A stretch of DNA of 64,000 bases from an uncultured Paracoccaceae bacterium (GTDB taxonomy: Bacteria; Pseudomonadota; Alphaproteobacteria; Rhodobacterales; Rhodobacteraceae): NCBI GenBank assembly GCA_913062865.1, contig CAJXWO010000004.1, positions 17,307 through 81,306 on the forward strand, written 5' to 3'. The translations under genes were made by a program, and so were the position numbers. This document shows positions 53,998 to 61,623 of the stretch, piece by piece. A model generated the notes under the pieces. That model did not search any database, was not told the origin of the DNA, and saw nothing but the letters and a program-made list of their open reading frames with translations. The stretch's first letter is position 1. Each line of letters begins with the position of its first letter.

Positions 53998-55062
53998 TCA
54001 GTCAACCCAGCCCTTGAGGTTGTCCTGAATCACCGCCGACAGCGCCTTGATATGGGCATCGTCATCGTTGAGGCAGGGGATATAGGTAAATTCCTCACCG
54101 CCCGCTTCTTCGAAGCTTTCCTTGATCTCTTCGTTGATCTCTTCCAGCGTTTCGATGCAGTCGGCGCTGAACGCAGGCGCGCAGACAGCAATGTTTTTCT
54201 TGCCGTCCTCTTCGGCCAGGCGCGCGACCTCTTCGACGGTGTAGGGCTTCAGCCATTCCTCGGGACCGAAACGCGACTGGAACGTGGTGGTGATCTTTTC
54301 ATCTGGCCAGCCCAGACGCTCTTTCAAAAGGCGCGTCGTTTTCTGGCACTGACAATGGTACGGGTCGCCTTCGAGCAGGTAGCGCTTGGGCACACCATGG
54401 TAGGAGCAGACAAGGATGTCGGGCTCTTTTTCCATCTTGGCATAGGCAGTCTCGATCGACTGGGCCAGGGCCTCGATGTAAAGCGGATGCTCGTAATACG
54501 GGTCCACGACCCGTGCCGTGGGCTGCCATTTTTCCTGCATGAGTGCGCGGAAGAACTGGTCGTTCGCCGTGGCCGAGGTCGCACCCGCGTAATGGGGGTA
54601 AAGCGGGAAGAAAAGGATCTTGCGGCACCCCGCCTCGGTCATCGCGCGGACCTTTGACTTGGTCGACGGGTTGCCGTAGCGCATGCAGAAATCCACCATC
54701 ACCTGGTCGCCGTAAAGCGCTTCCATCTCCTTGGTGATCTTAGCGGTCTGGTCTTTTGTGATTGTCATCAGGGGGCTTTCGCCCTGCTCTTCGTTCCAGA
54801 TCGACTTGTAGGCTTCGCCCGAGCTGAAGGGGCGTTTCGTCAGGATGATGAGCTGCAGAAGCGGTTGCCAGATCCACGGGCTGTAGTCGATCACCCGGCG
54901 GTCCGACAGGAATTCATTCAGGTAGCGGCGCATCGACCAGTAGTCGTAGTTGTCCGGCGTCCCGAGATTGGCCAGCAGGATACCGACCCGCGCTGGCGGC
55001 ACCTTGGGGTGATCTGCATCGGCGTGGATCGGGCGGGTGGCTTCTTTGCTTGCATCCAGCAT
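53998..55062 (-). CDS. hemH: Ferrochelatase
   Basis: 354 residues. It inserts ferrous iron into protoporphyrin IX, the last step of haem synthesis. Landmarks: LLANLGTPDNYDYWSMRRYL, FPLYPHYAGATSATA, and the active-site histidine in CSYHGVPKRYLLEGDPY; the Glu pair near the C-terminus is in ETLEEINEEI. The ATG at 55062 has AGGAAG 5 bases upstream; a TTG seven codons earlier is the alternative. It stands alone, with the peptide gene converging on its 3' end and a methyltransferase gene 54 bases upstream on the same strand. Confidence 0.95.
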   Translation of the reverse strand: MLDASKEATRPIHADADHPKVPPARVGILLANLGTPDNYDYWSMRRYLNEFLSDRRVIDYSPWIWQPLLQLIILTKRPFSSGEAYKSIWNEEQGESPLMTITKDQTAKITKEMEALYGDQVMVDFCMRYGNPSTKSKVRAMTEAGCRKILFFPLYPHYAGATSATANDQFFRALMQEKWQPTARVVDPYYEHPLYIEALAQSIETAYAKMEKEPDILVCSYHGVPKRYLLEGDPYHCQCQKTTRLLKERLGWPDEKITTTFQSRFGPEEWLKPYTVEEVARLAEEDGKKNIAVCAPAFSADCIETLEEINEEIKESFEEAGGEEFTYIPCLNDDDAHIKALSAVIQDNLKGWVD

Positions 55063-55116
55063 CGGAACTTCCTGTTGGGTCAAATCACATTGGAAATAGG
55101 CGATGTGACCGTGGGG

Positions 55117-55938
55117 TCAATCGCCAATGGGCGTTTCGGTTGTGCCCAACGCGTCGGCCAGCCGGGTCTTGGCCGAACCGGGGCGCAGGGGACGAGGCTG
55201 ATCGGGGGCGGGTGCCCAGCCTGTCAGCACAATCATATCATAGGTGGCCGGGATACGCCCGTCCTCCGTGCCGTAGTGGGCCTGATAGAGCTCAGCCGCC
55301 CGCAAAAGAACGGACCTGCGCGTGGGCTGTCGCGGGCGCTGTGACAGCGCGTTGGTCTCGCCCATGGCGCGCAGGTCGCGCATCAGATGCAGGGCGCTTT
55401 CGTAGCTGGCGGTCAAGGGCACGTTGTCGGCGACGGGCAGCGCATAGCCTGCCCGCTGCATCAGCGCGCCAAGATCTCGAATCTCGGCCATGGGGGCGAC
55501 GCGCGGGGACAGACCGCCCGACAGGTCGGCCTCAGCCTGGGCAAGGCTCGCGCGCAGTTCGGTCAGCGTCTGGCCACCCAACATCGCTGCCAGCATCAAT
55601 CCATCGGGGCGCAACGCATGCTGCACTTGGATCAGCTGACCCACGGGATCGTTGGCCCAATGCAGCGCCATGCAGTGCAGAACCAGATCGTGCTGCCCCT
55701 TTTCGAGGGCCAGTACCTCGTCATCGGGCACCGCCACGGCTTCGGGCCAGCGCGCCTGCCACAACTCCGGAAAGGGCGTGACCACGGCAGGCGCGGTAAA
55801 CGTCCTGTTAACCATGAGGAGCCGATCCTGCAGCTCGTCCGCCGCCAACGCGTGCAGAAAGGGCAGGCTGTCGGGGTTGGCACGGGCGCGGTTGCGCGCC
55901 AGGGCGGCGCGGTCGGTCAGTTGGGGTGTTTCAGACAT
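55117..55938 (-). CDS. Degenerate SAM-methyltransferase-fold protein (BioC/NDUFAF5-like)
   Basis: 273 residues. The C-terminal two thirds match the methyltransferase family related to NDUFAF5: HDLVLHCMALHWANDPVGQL, ALRPDGLMLAAMLGGQTLTE and LSPRVAPMAEIRDLGALMQR. The usual glycine-rich SAM motif I (GxGxG) is not found in the first 100 residues; the region reads NRTFTAPAVVTPFPELWQA instead. It may therefore not bind SAM in the normal way. Its start is only 14 bases from that of comF on the other strand. An assembly-factor-like role (respiratory complex I) is possible by analogy with NDUFAF5 but not shown. Confidence 0.85.
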   Translation of the reverse strand: MSETPQLTDRAALARNRARANPDSLPFLHALAADELQDRLLMVNRTFTAPAVVTPFPELWQARWPEAVAVPDDEVLALEKGQHDLVLHCMALHWANDPVGQLIQVQHALRPDGLMLAAMLGGQTLTELRASLAQAEADLSGGLSPRVAPMAEIRDLGALMQRAGYALPVADNVPLTASYESALHLMRDLRAMGETNALSQRPRQPTRRSVLLRAAELYQAHYGTEDGRIPATYDMIVLTGWAPAPDQPRPLRPGSAKTRLADALGTTETPIGD

Positions 55939-55952
55939 AGGCAAAGGATAGG

Positions 55953-56717
55953 ATGACCCGGCACTGGTTTCAAACCGCGCTCCGCACGATCTACCCGCCG
56001 CTCTGCGCGGGCTGCGAGGCCATGGTCGCGTCCGAGGACGGGTTGTGCGGCAGTTGCTGGCGCGATCTTTGGTTCTGCGGAGATCCGGTTTGCGATCTGT
56101 GCGGCGTCCCCCTGCCCGGCCCCGCCCTCCTGCCGGAAGACGGCACCGGGGCCGAAAGCGGCACCGACCGCCTGCTGTGCGACGATTGCCTGGTCACCGC
56201 GCGGCCCTGGGACCAGGGACGCGCCGCACTTCTCTACAAGGGCACCGGGCGCAAGATGATCCTTGCGTTGAAACACGGCGACCGCATGGACATTGCGCCC
56301 TTGGTCGCAGGCTGGATCGCCCGGGCCGCCGCACCGCTGGTGCAGAAGGGAACCATCGTGGCCCCCGTGCCGCTTCACTGGCAGCGGCTGGCCCGCCGTC
56401 GTTTCAATCAGGCGGCGCTTTTGTCGCATGGGGTGGCCCGTATCCTGGGTGCCGACCATATACCGGACCTGTTTCAGCGCACCCGGCGGACGCCCTCACT
56501 GGACGGAAAAGGGCGCTCGGCAAGGTTCGAAACCCTTGAACACGCCATTAGACTGGACCGGCGGCGGGTGGAACGGGCCAAGTCCCGGCCGGTGCTGATC
56601 GTGGATGACGTCATGACCTCGGGTGCGACACTGGCCGCCTGCGCCGAGGCATGCCACGCCATTGGCACAGGCCCTGTTCGCATCGCGACCTTGGCACGCG
56701 TTGCAAAGGACACCTAA
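55953..56717 (+). CDS. comF: ComF family phosphoribosyltransferase-like protein
   Basis: 254 residues. N-terminal double zinc finger (CAGCEAMVASEDGLCGSCW, then CDLCG), and a C-terminal PRTase fold with the PRPP-binding loop VLIVDDVMTSGATLAAC. ComF is needed for DNA uptake at the cytoplasmic side in naturally competent species and is widely kept in others. Competence in this organism is not implied by this gene alone. It begins 14 bases from the divergent methyltransferase-like gene and is followed 34 bases later by grxC. Confidence 0.92.
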   Translation: MTRHWFQTALRTIYPPLCAGCEAMVASEDGLCGSCWRDLWFCGDPVCDLCGVPLPGPALLPEDGTGAESGTDRLLCDDCLVTARPWDQGRAALLYKGTGRKMILALKHGDRMDIAPLVAGWIARAAAPLVQKGTIVAPVPLHWQRLARRRFNQAALLSHGVARILGADHIPDLFQRTRRTPSLDGKGRSARFETLEHAIRLDRRRVERAKSRPVLIVDDVMTSGATLAACAEACHAIGTGPVRIATLARVAKDT

Positions 56718-56751
56718 ATATCCGACAAACAAGATGTTGGAAGGATGTCCG

Positions 56752-57009
56752 ATGAAACCCGTTGAAATCTATACCTCGCCCATGTGCGGTTTTTGCCACG
56801 CAGCCAAGCGGCTGTTGACACAAAAGGGCGTCACGTTTTCCGAAATCGACGTCTGGGCAGACCCCGCCCGCAAGCCAGAGATGATCCAGCGCGCCAATGG
56901 CGGCCGCACGGTGCCGCAGATCTTTATCGGCGAAGACCATGTGGGCGGCTGTGACGAGCTGTACGCCTTGGAGCGGGCCGGTAAGCTCGACGCGCTGCTC
57001 GCGGCCTGA
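56752..57009 (+). CDS. grxC: Glutaredoxin 3
   Basis: 85 residues. Thioredoxin fold with active site CGFC (residues 12-15, in SPMCGFCHAAKRLL) instead of the commoner CPYC, the cis-proline segment GGRTVPQIFIG, and the glutathione-site GGCDELYAL. It reduces glutathione mixed disulfides in the cytoplasm. An AAGGATG region precedes the ATG. The next gene starts 4 bases after the stop, making a unit with the amidase and the MarR regulator. Confidence 0.95.
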   Translation: MKPVEIYTSPMCGFCHAAKRLLTQKGVTFSEIDVWADPARKPEMIQRANGGRTVPQIFIGEDHVGGCDELYALERAGKLDALLAA

Positions 57010-57013
57010 CCCG

Positions 57014-57850
57014 ATGCGCGCGGCCCTGCTTCAGCTGACATCTGGCGATGATCCGGCGGCGAACCTCGCCGTCACCTCCGCCATGGTGGCCGAGGCTGCC
57101 GCGCAGGGCGCGGGGTTTGTCCTGACACCCGAGGTCACGAATTGCGTGTCTCTCAGCCGGTCGCACCAGGATGAGGTACTGCAGCACGAAGCGGACGACA
57201 TCACCCTCGCCGGGTTGCGCGAGGTAGCTGCGCAGCATGGTGTCTGGCTGCTGATCGGGTCGCTCGCGCTCAAGACCGCCGATGCCGATGGCCGTTTCGC
57301 CAACAGGTCGTTCCTGATCGACCCCAAGGGCGAGATCGCCGCGCGCTACGACAAGATCCACATGTTCGACGTGCAGGTCACCGAGACCGAGACGTTCCGC
57401 GAATCCGAAGGCTACCGGCCCGGGGACCGCGCGGTTCTGGCCGAGACGCCCTTTGGTACCATCGGCCTGACGGTCTGCTACGACCTGCGCTTTCCCTATC
57501 TCTATCGCCAGCTCGCGACGTCCGGAGCACAGATCCTGACGGTGCCAGCGGCCTTTTCCCCGGTAACCGGCGCCGCCCATTGGGAGCCCTTGCTGCGCGC
57601 CCGCGCGATCGAAACCGGCTGCTACGTGTTGGCCCCGGCCCAGACCGGCACCCACGCGGCCAGCGCAGGCAAGCCGCGCAAGACCTATGGTCATTCCCTG
57701 GCCGTGGCACCCTGGGGCGAGGTTCTGACCGATGCCGGGACCGAGCCTGGCATCACCTATGTCGATCTGGAGCTGTCTGCGGTGACAGAGGCCCGACGCC
57801 GTGTGCCGTCCCTGACCCATACCCGCAGTGTTGCGGGGCCCGGCGGATGA
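57014..57850 (+). CDS. Carbon-nitrogen hydrolase (nitrilase family; deaminated-glutathione amidase-like)
   Basis: 278 residues. The catalytic triad is visible: Glu in VLTPEVTN, Lys in RYDKIHMFDV, and Cys in TVCYDLRFPYLYR. The stretch KIHMFDVQVTETETFRESEG is typical of the Nit1 group that hydrolyses deaminated glutathione, a repair reaction, and placement right after a glutaredoxin gene fits. Start 4 bases after grxC; the stop overlaps the MarR start (ATGA). Cytoplasmic. Confidence 0.92.
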   Translation: MRAALLQLTSGDDPAANLAVTSAMVAEAAAQGAGFVLTPEVTNCVSLSRSHQDEVLQHEADDITLAGLREVAAQHGVWLLIGSLALKTADADGRFANRSFLIDPKGEIAARYDKIHMFDVQVTETETFRESEGYRPGDRAVLAETPFGTIGLTVCYDLRFPYLYRQLATSGAQILTVPAAFSPVTGAAHWEPLLRARAIETGCYVLAPAQTGTHAASAGKPRKTYGHSLAVAPWGEVLTDAGTEPGITYVDLELSAVTEARRRVPSLTHTRSVAGPGG

Positions 57851-58290
57851 GCACGCCCGACGATACCCATCCCCTTGCGGTCACGCTTTTCAGCGAAATC
57901 CTGACCGCCGACCAACTGGTGCGCAACCGTCTGTCTCGGGTGATGCCAAAGGGGATGGAGATCTCGCATTTCTCGGTTCTGAACCATCTGGCCCGCATCG
58001 CCGGGGAACGCACGCCCGCGCAGCTTGCCAAAAGTTTTCACGTCACCCGCGGGGCCATGACCAACACCCTGAGCAAACTGGAATGGGCGGGCTACATCCA
58101 TGTCCGGCCCGATTGGGACGATGCCCGCCGCAAACTGGTGACGATCAGCCCGGCGGGACGGCAGGCGCGCGACGCCGCGCTGGCGGCGATCACGCCCATG
58201 GTGGGCGAGTTGGTCACCGAATTGGGCGATGACCGTGTGCGCGCCATCCTGCCGATCCTGCGCGAGTTGCGCCTAAAGCTCGAAGAGTAG
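57847..58290 (+). CDS. MarR family transcriptional regulator
   Basis: 147 residues. Winged helix from about 50 to 105: RTPAQLAKSFHVTRGAMTNT followed by LSKLEWAGYIHVRPDWDDAR, then a C-terminal dimerisation helix. Its start overlaps the amidase stop, so the three genes grxC, amidase and marR are coupled and it may regulate its own operon. No cysteine sensor is evident in the visible sequence. It converges with ubiG, with 9 bases between stops that contain the short palindrome AGGCCCGGGCCT. Confidence 0.9.
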   Translation: MSTPDDTHPLAVTLFSEILTADQLVRNRLSRVMPKGMEISHFSVLNHLARIAGERTPAQLAKSFHVTRGAMTNTLSKLEWAGYIHVRPDWDDARRKLVTISPAGRQARDAALAAITPMVGELVTELGDDRVRAILPILRELRLKLEE

Positions 58291-58299
58291 GCCCGGGCC

Positions 58300-59046
58300 T
58301 CAGGCGGGGTTCAGCGCGGCGGTGACGTAATTCACGGTCAGGTCACGGTCGGACAGGGACCAGGACCAGCTGACCGGGTTGAACACAAAGCCCTTGCGAT
58401 CCACCGGATCAAGACCTGCGTTGCGCATCAGCTCGAACAGCTCGTCAGGCGTGATGAACTTGGACCATTCATGGGTGCCCTTGGGCAGCCAGCGCATGAC
58501 GTATTCCGCCCCGACGATGGCCATGACAAAGCTTTTCGGGTTGCGGTTGATGGTGGAACAGATGTGTAGCCCGCCGGGCTTCAACAGCTGGCGGCACGCG
58601 GTCAGATAGGCCAGCGGGTCGGCAACATGCTCGACCACCTCCATGTTCAGGACGACGTCGAACTGCTCGCCCGCGGCTGCCATCGCCTCGGCGGTGGTGT
58701 GGCGATAGTCGATCTCGAGCCCCGATTGCTCCGCGTGCACGCGCGCGACAGGGATGTTCCGCTCGGCCGCGTCGGCGCCCACAACCGTGGCCCCCAGCCG
58801 CGCCATGGGTTCGCACAAGAGCCCGCCACCGCAGCCGATGTCGAGGATGCGCAAACCGGCGAAGGGATTGGGCGCGGAAAGATCGCGGTCAAACTCGGCC
58901 GCGATCTGTCGCGTGATGTAATCCAGCCGGCACGGATTGAGCATGTGCAGCGGCTTGAACTTGCCGTTCGGGTCCCACCATTCGGCGGCCATTGCCTCGA
59001 ACTTGTCGATTTCGGCGGCATCCACGGTGGTCTGGGGCGCTTGCAT
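58300..59046 (-). CDS. ubiG: Ubiquinone biosynthesis O-methyltransferase
   Basis: 248 residues. It performs both O-methylations in ubiquinone synthesis. SAM motif I is [19 protein letters not shown]; the UbiG-typical start is [20 protein letters not shown] followed by [22 protein letters not shown] is motif post-II. The ATG at 59046 follows GGAG; earlier in-frame ATGs would lengthen the protein without family support. It is divergent from the proline iminopeptidase gene, with only 49 bases between the starts. Confidence 0.95.
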   Translation of the reverse strand: MQAPQTTVDAAEIDKFEAMAAEWWDPNGKFKPLHMLNPCRLDYITRQIAAEFDRDLSAPNPFAGLRILDIGCGGGLLCEPMARLGATVVGADAAERNIPVARVHAEQSGLEIDYRHTTAEAMAAAGEQFDVVLNMEVVEHVADPLAYLTACRQLLKPGGLHICSTINRNPKSFVMAIVGAEYVMRWLPKGTHEWSKFITPDELFELMRNAGLDPVDRKGFVFNPVSWSWSLSDRDLTVNYVTAALNPA

Positions 59047-59095
59047 TCTCATCTCCATGTGCTCATTTGGGCGCATCACCCTATATAAGACCACG

Positions 59096-60067
59096 ATGGA
59101 TAAATTCTCGGGCCAAAAAGGCGCAGCTCAGTACCTGTACCCTCCGATCAACCCGTTTGATCAGAGGATGATGCGGGTCGATGGCGGACACACGATCTAT
59201 GTGGAGCAATGCGGGCGGCCCGATGGGCGGCCCGTCGTGGTGTTGCATGGCGGGCCGGGCGGCGGCTGCAGCCCGGCGATGCGGCGCTATTTCGACCCGT
59301 CGGTCTACCGGATCATCCTGTTCGATCAGCGCGGGTGCGGGCGGTCGCGCCCCCATGCGGCGGTGACCGACAATACGACCTGGCACCTCGTCTCGGACAT
59401 CGAGACGATCCGCGCGGATCTGGGCATCGCGGACTGGCTCGTCTTCGGCGGCAGCTGGGGGGCGACCCTGGCGCTGGTCTATGGCGAAACCCATCCCGAC
59501 CGGGTGCAGGGGCTGATCCTGCGCGGCGTCTTCCTGATGACCCGGTCCGAGCTTGACTGGTTCTACGGCGGCGGCGCGGGCAAGTTCTGGCCAGAAACCT
59601 GGGCGCGGTTCTGCGAGCTGGTGCCCGAGGACGAGCGCCACGACATGATCGGCGCCTATCACCGGCGGCTCTTTTCCGGCGATCTGCGGATGGAGACGCG
59701 CTATGCCCGGGCCTGGTCGGCCTGGGAAAATGCGCTGGCCTCGGTCTATTCCAACGGATCGGGGGGCGAGGCGCCCGGGGATTATGCCCGCGCCTTTGCC
59801 CGGCTCGAAAATCATTACTTCATGAATGCGGGTTTTCTCGAGGAAGACGGCCAGATCCTGCGCGACGCGCACAAGCTGCACGGCATTCCCGGAGTGATCG
59901 TGCAGGGCCGCTATGACATGATCTGCCCGCCCCATGCCGCGTGGTCGCTCGCGCGGGCTTGGCCCGATTGCGACCTGCGCATGGTGCGCAACGCGGGCCA
60001 CGCCCTGTCCGAGCCGGGCATCAGCTCGGAACTGGTGCGCATCATGGACGAAATCGCCGAAGGCTGA
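59096..60067 (+). CDS. pip: Proline iminopeptidase
   Basis: 323 residues, alpha/beta hydrolase fold, peptidase family S33. Oxyanion-hole text [18 protein letters not shown], nucleophile in [15 protein letters not shown], aspartate in [14 protein letters not shown] and histidine in [10 protein letters not shown]. It removes N-terminal proline. No ribosome site precedes the ATG, but TATAAG lies at 59084-59089, so the mRNA may start at or close to the ATG (leaderless). The divergent ubiG shares the 49-base control region. Confidence 0.95.
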   Translation: MDKFSGQKGAAQYLYPPINPFDQRMMRVDGGHTIYVEQCGRPDGRPVVVLHGGPGGGCSPAMRRYFDPSVYRIILFDQRGCGRSRPHAAVTDNTTWHLVSDIETIRADLGIADWLVFGGSWGATLALVYGETHPDRVQGLILRGVFLMTRSELDWFYGGGAGKFWPETWARFCELVPEDERHDMIGAYHRRLFSGDLRMETRYARAWSAWENALASVYSNGSGGEAPGDYARAFARLENHYFMNAGFLEEDGQILRDAHKLHGIPGVIVQGRYDMICPPHAAWSLARAWPDCDLRMVRNAGHALSEPGISSELVRIMDEIAEG

Positions 60068-60105
60068 GCGGCGTTCACCGCGCCCGGCCACCAAGCCGGG
60101 AGCCT

Positions 60106-60127
60106 GCCCCGGCCCACGAGCCGGGGC
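60106..60127. terminator. Hairpin between pip and the lytic transglycosylase gene
   Basis: GCCCCGGC (60106-60113) and GCCGGGGC (60120-60127) pair around 6 bases, the third copy of the stem found at 24689 and 34287. Just before it CCCGGC (60083-60088) and GCCGGG (60095-60100) form another. No T-run on either side, but the place between convergent genes fits a terminator. Confidence 0.55.
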
Positions 60128-60139
60128 CTCGGATCACCT

Positions 60140-61483
60140 CTACCGCCGCCGCAGATCCTCGAGAATGCGCAGCGACGCGTACCCATCGGGCGCAATCCCA
60201 CGCGCGCGTTGGTAATCACGCACGGCCCCGATGGTCAGCGGGCCGATCTTGCCATCCACGCCCTGGGTGCTGAACCCGGCCGCCGTCAGGCGCTGCTGCA
60301 ACTCCTTGCGTTCTGCAAAGGTCAGCGCCCGGTCGCCGCGCGGCCACTCCGCCTGGATCGGGCCGCCGCCCTTCAACCGGTCGCTCAGGTGTCCTACGCC
60401 GATCACATAGGCATCGGCGGTGTTGTAGCGCTCGATCACGCCGAAATTCTTGAAGATCAGAAAGGCCGCGCCCTGGGCACCCGCGGGCAACAGGACCGAG
60501 GCCGCGCCGTAGTCGGGCACCGCGCGGCCGTTCATGCCCACCACACCCAGCCGCGCCCAGTCGCTTGGCATCTTCTGGATGCGGCGGTTGGCCTGGGTGT
60601 AGTCGAAACCGCGGGGCAGTTGCACCTCGACGCCCCAGGGCATGCCTTTGACCCAGCCGAAGCGTTTGAGATAGGCTGCGGTCGAGGCCAGCGCATCCGT
60701 GGGGTCGTCCGACCAGATGTCGCGTTTGCCGTCACCGGTGAAATCCACGGCATAGGCCAGGTAGGACGTGGGGATGAACTGCGTGTGCCCCATCGCGCCC
60801 GCCCAGCTGCCGGTCATGTTGCGCGGGGCCACGTCGCCCGACTGGATGATCTGCAACGCCGCGATCAGCTGTTTTTCGAAGAACGCGCCCCGGCGCCCGT
60901 CATAGGCCAGGGTCGCCAGCGCCTCGATCACGTCCTCGTCGCCACGATAGGCACCATAGGCGCTTTCGAGCCCCCAGACGGCCGCCACCACCTCGGCCTC
61001 GACGCCATAGGTGGCCTCGATCGCCTCAAGCGTGCGGCGATGCTTGCGCAGGGCGGCCTTTCCATTGCGCACCCGCGTGGGCGAGGCGGCGCTGTCCAGG
61101 TAATCCCAGATCGTCTTGGTGAATTCCGACTGGTTGCGGTCGCGGGCGATGACGTCGGTGTTGTAGCGGATGCCGCGCAGCGCGCTGTTCAGGACCGACG
61201 CGCTGATCCCCTGAGCCTGGGCCCGGCGGCGGAATCCTTCCACCCAGCGCTGGAAGCCGAGATTGGAGGTCGAGATCTGCTCTGATGCCGGCACGATCCG
61301 CGCCGTCGCGGGCCGCACTTCCGGCCGCGGCGAGCGGATCATCGCCACACGCTGCAGATCGACCGTGTCGCGTGCCATCTCCGGGCGCAGCTCCGGACGG
61401 GGCGATACATCGACAAGCCCTGCTGAAAGAGGGCCTGCACAGCCCAGAAAAACGGCCGAGACGGCCCCAAACAATCGTCGCAT
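60140..61483 (-). CDS. Lytic murein transglycosylase (MltB type) with peptidoglycan-binding domain
   Basis: 447 residues. A signal peptide begins MRRLFGAVSAVFLGCAGPLS; one cysteine could be a lipobox-like site but the context is poor. The catalytic SLT_2 domain (about 75-365) has the Glu in AAVWGLESAYGAYRGDED and the typical GSWAGAMGHTQFIPTSYLAY. C-terminal residues about 385-447 are a PG_binding_1 domain (LQQRLTAAGFSTQGVDGKIG). It cleaves peptidoglycan glycan strands in the periplasm. A longer N-terminal frame exists but only this start places the signal correctly. The 140 bases before it, up to the hybrid-kinase stop, hold no gene. Confidence 0.9.
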   Translation of the reverse strand: MRRLFGAVSAVFLGCAGPLSAGLVDVSPRPELRPEMARDTVDLQRVAMIRSPRPEVRPATARIVPASEQISTSNLGFQRWVEGFRRRAQAQGISASVLNSALRGIRYNTDVIARDRNQSEFTKTIWDYLDSAASPTRVRNGKAALRKHRRTLEAIEATYGVEAEVVAAVWGLESAYGAYRGDEDVIEALATLAYDGRRGAFFEKQLIAALQIIQSGDVAPRNMTGSWAGAMGHTQFIPTSYLAYAVDFTGDGKRDIWSDDPTDALASTAAYLKRFGWVKGMPWGVEVQLPRGFDYTQANRRIQKMPSDWARLGVVGMNGRAVPDYGAASVLLPAGAQGAAFLIFKNFGVIERYNTADAYVIGVGHLSDRLKGGGPIQAEWPRGDRALTFAERKELQQRLTAAGFSTQGVDGKIGPLTIGAVRDYQRARGIAPDGYASLRILEDLRRR

Positions 61484-61623
61484 CCCATTTGTCCTGCTCG
61501 CTTTGGATACGCTCGCGATGCTACGCATTTTGTTTCCGTTTAGGAAGCAATCCCTTGCTTCACTCTGGATCGAGCTTCGTTTTTGCGCGTGTTTCCGCTG
61601 GGCCGCTTCTGACCGGCGACCGA

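Noticed and set aside
55953..56717. comF as evidence for a competence locus
   Set aside because: No other competence gene is nearby, and ComF homologues are common in non-competent bacteria.
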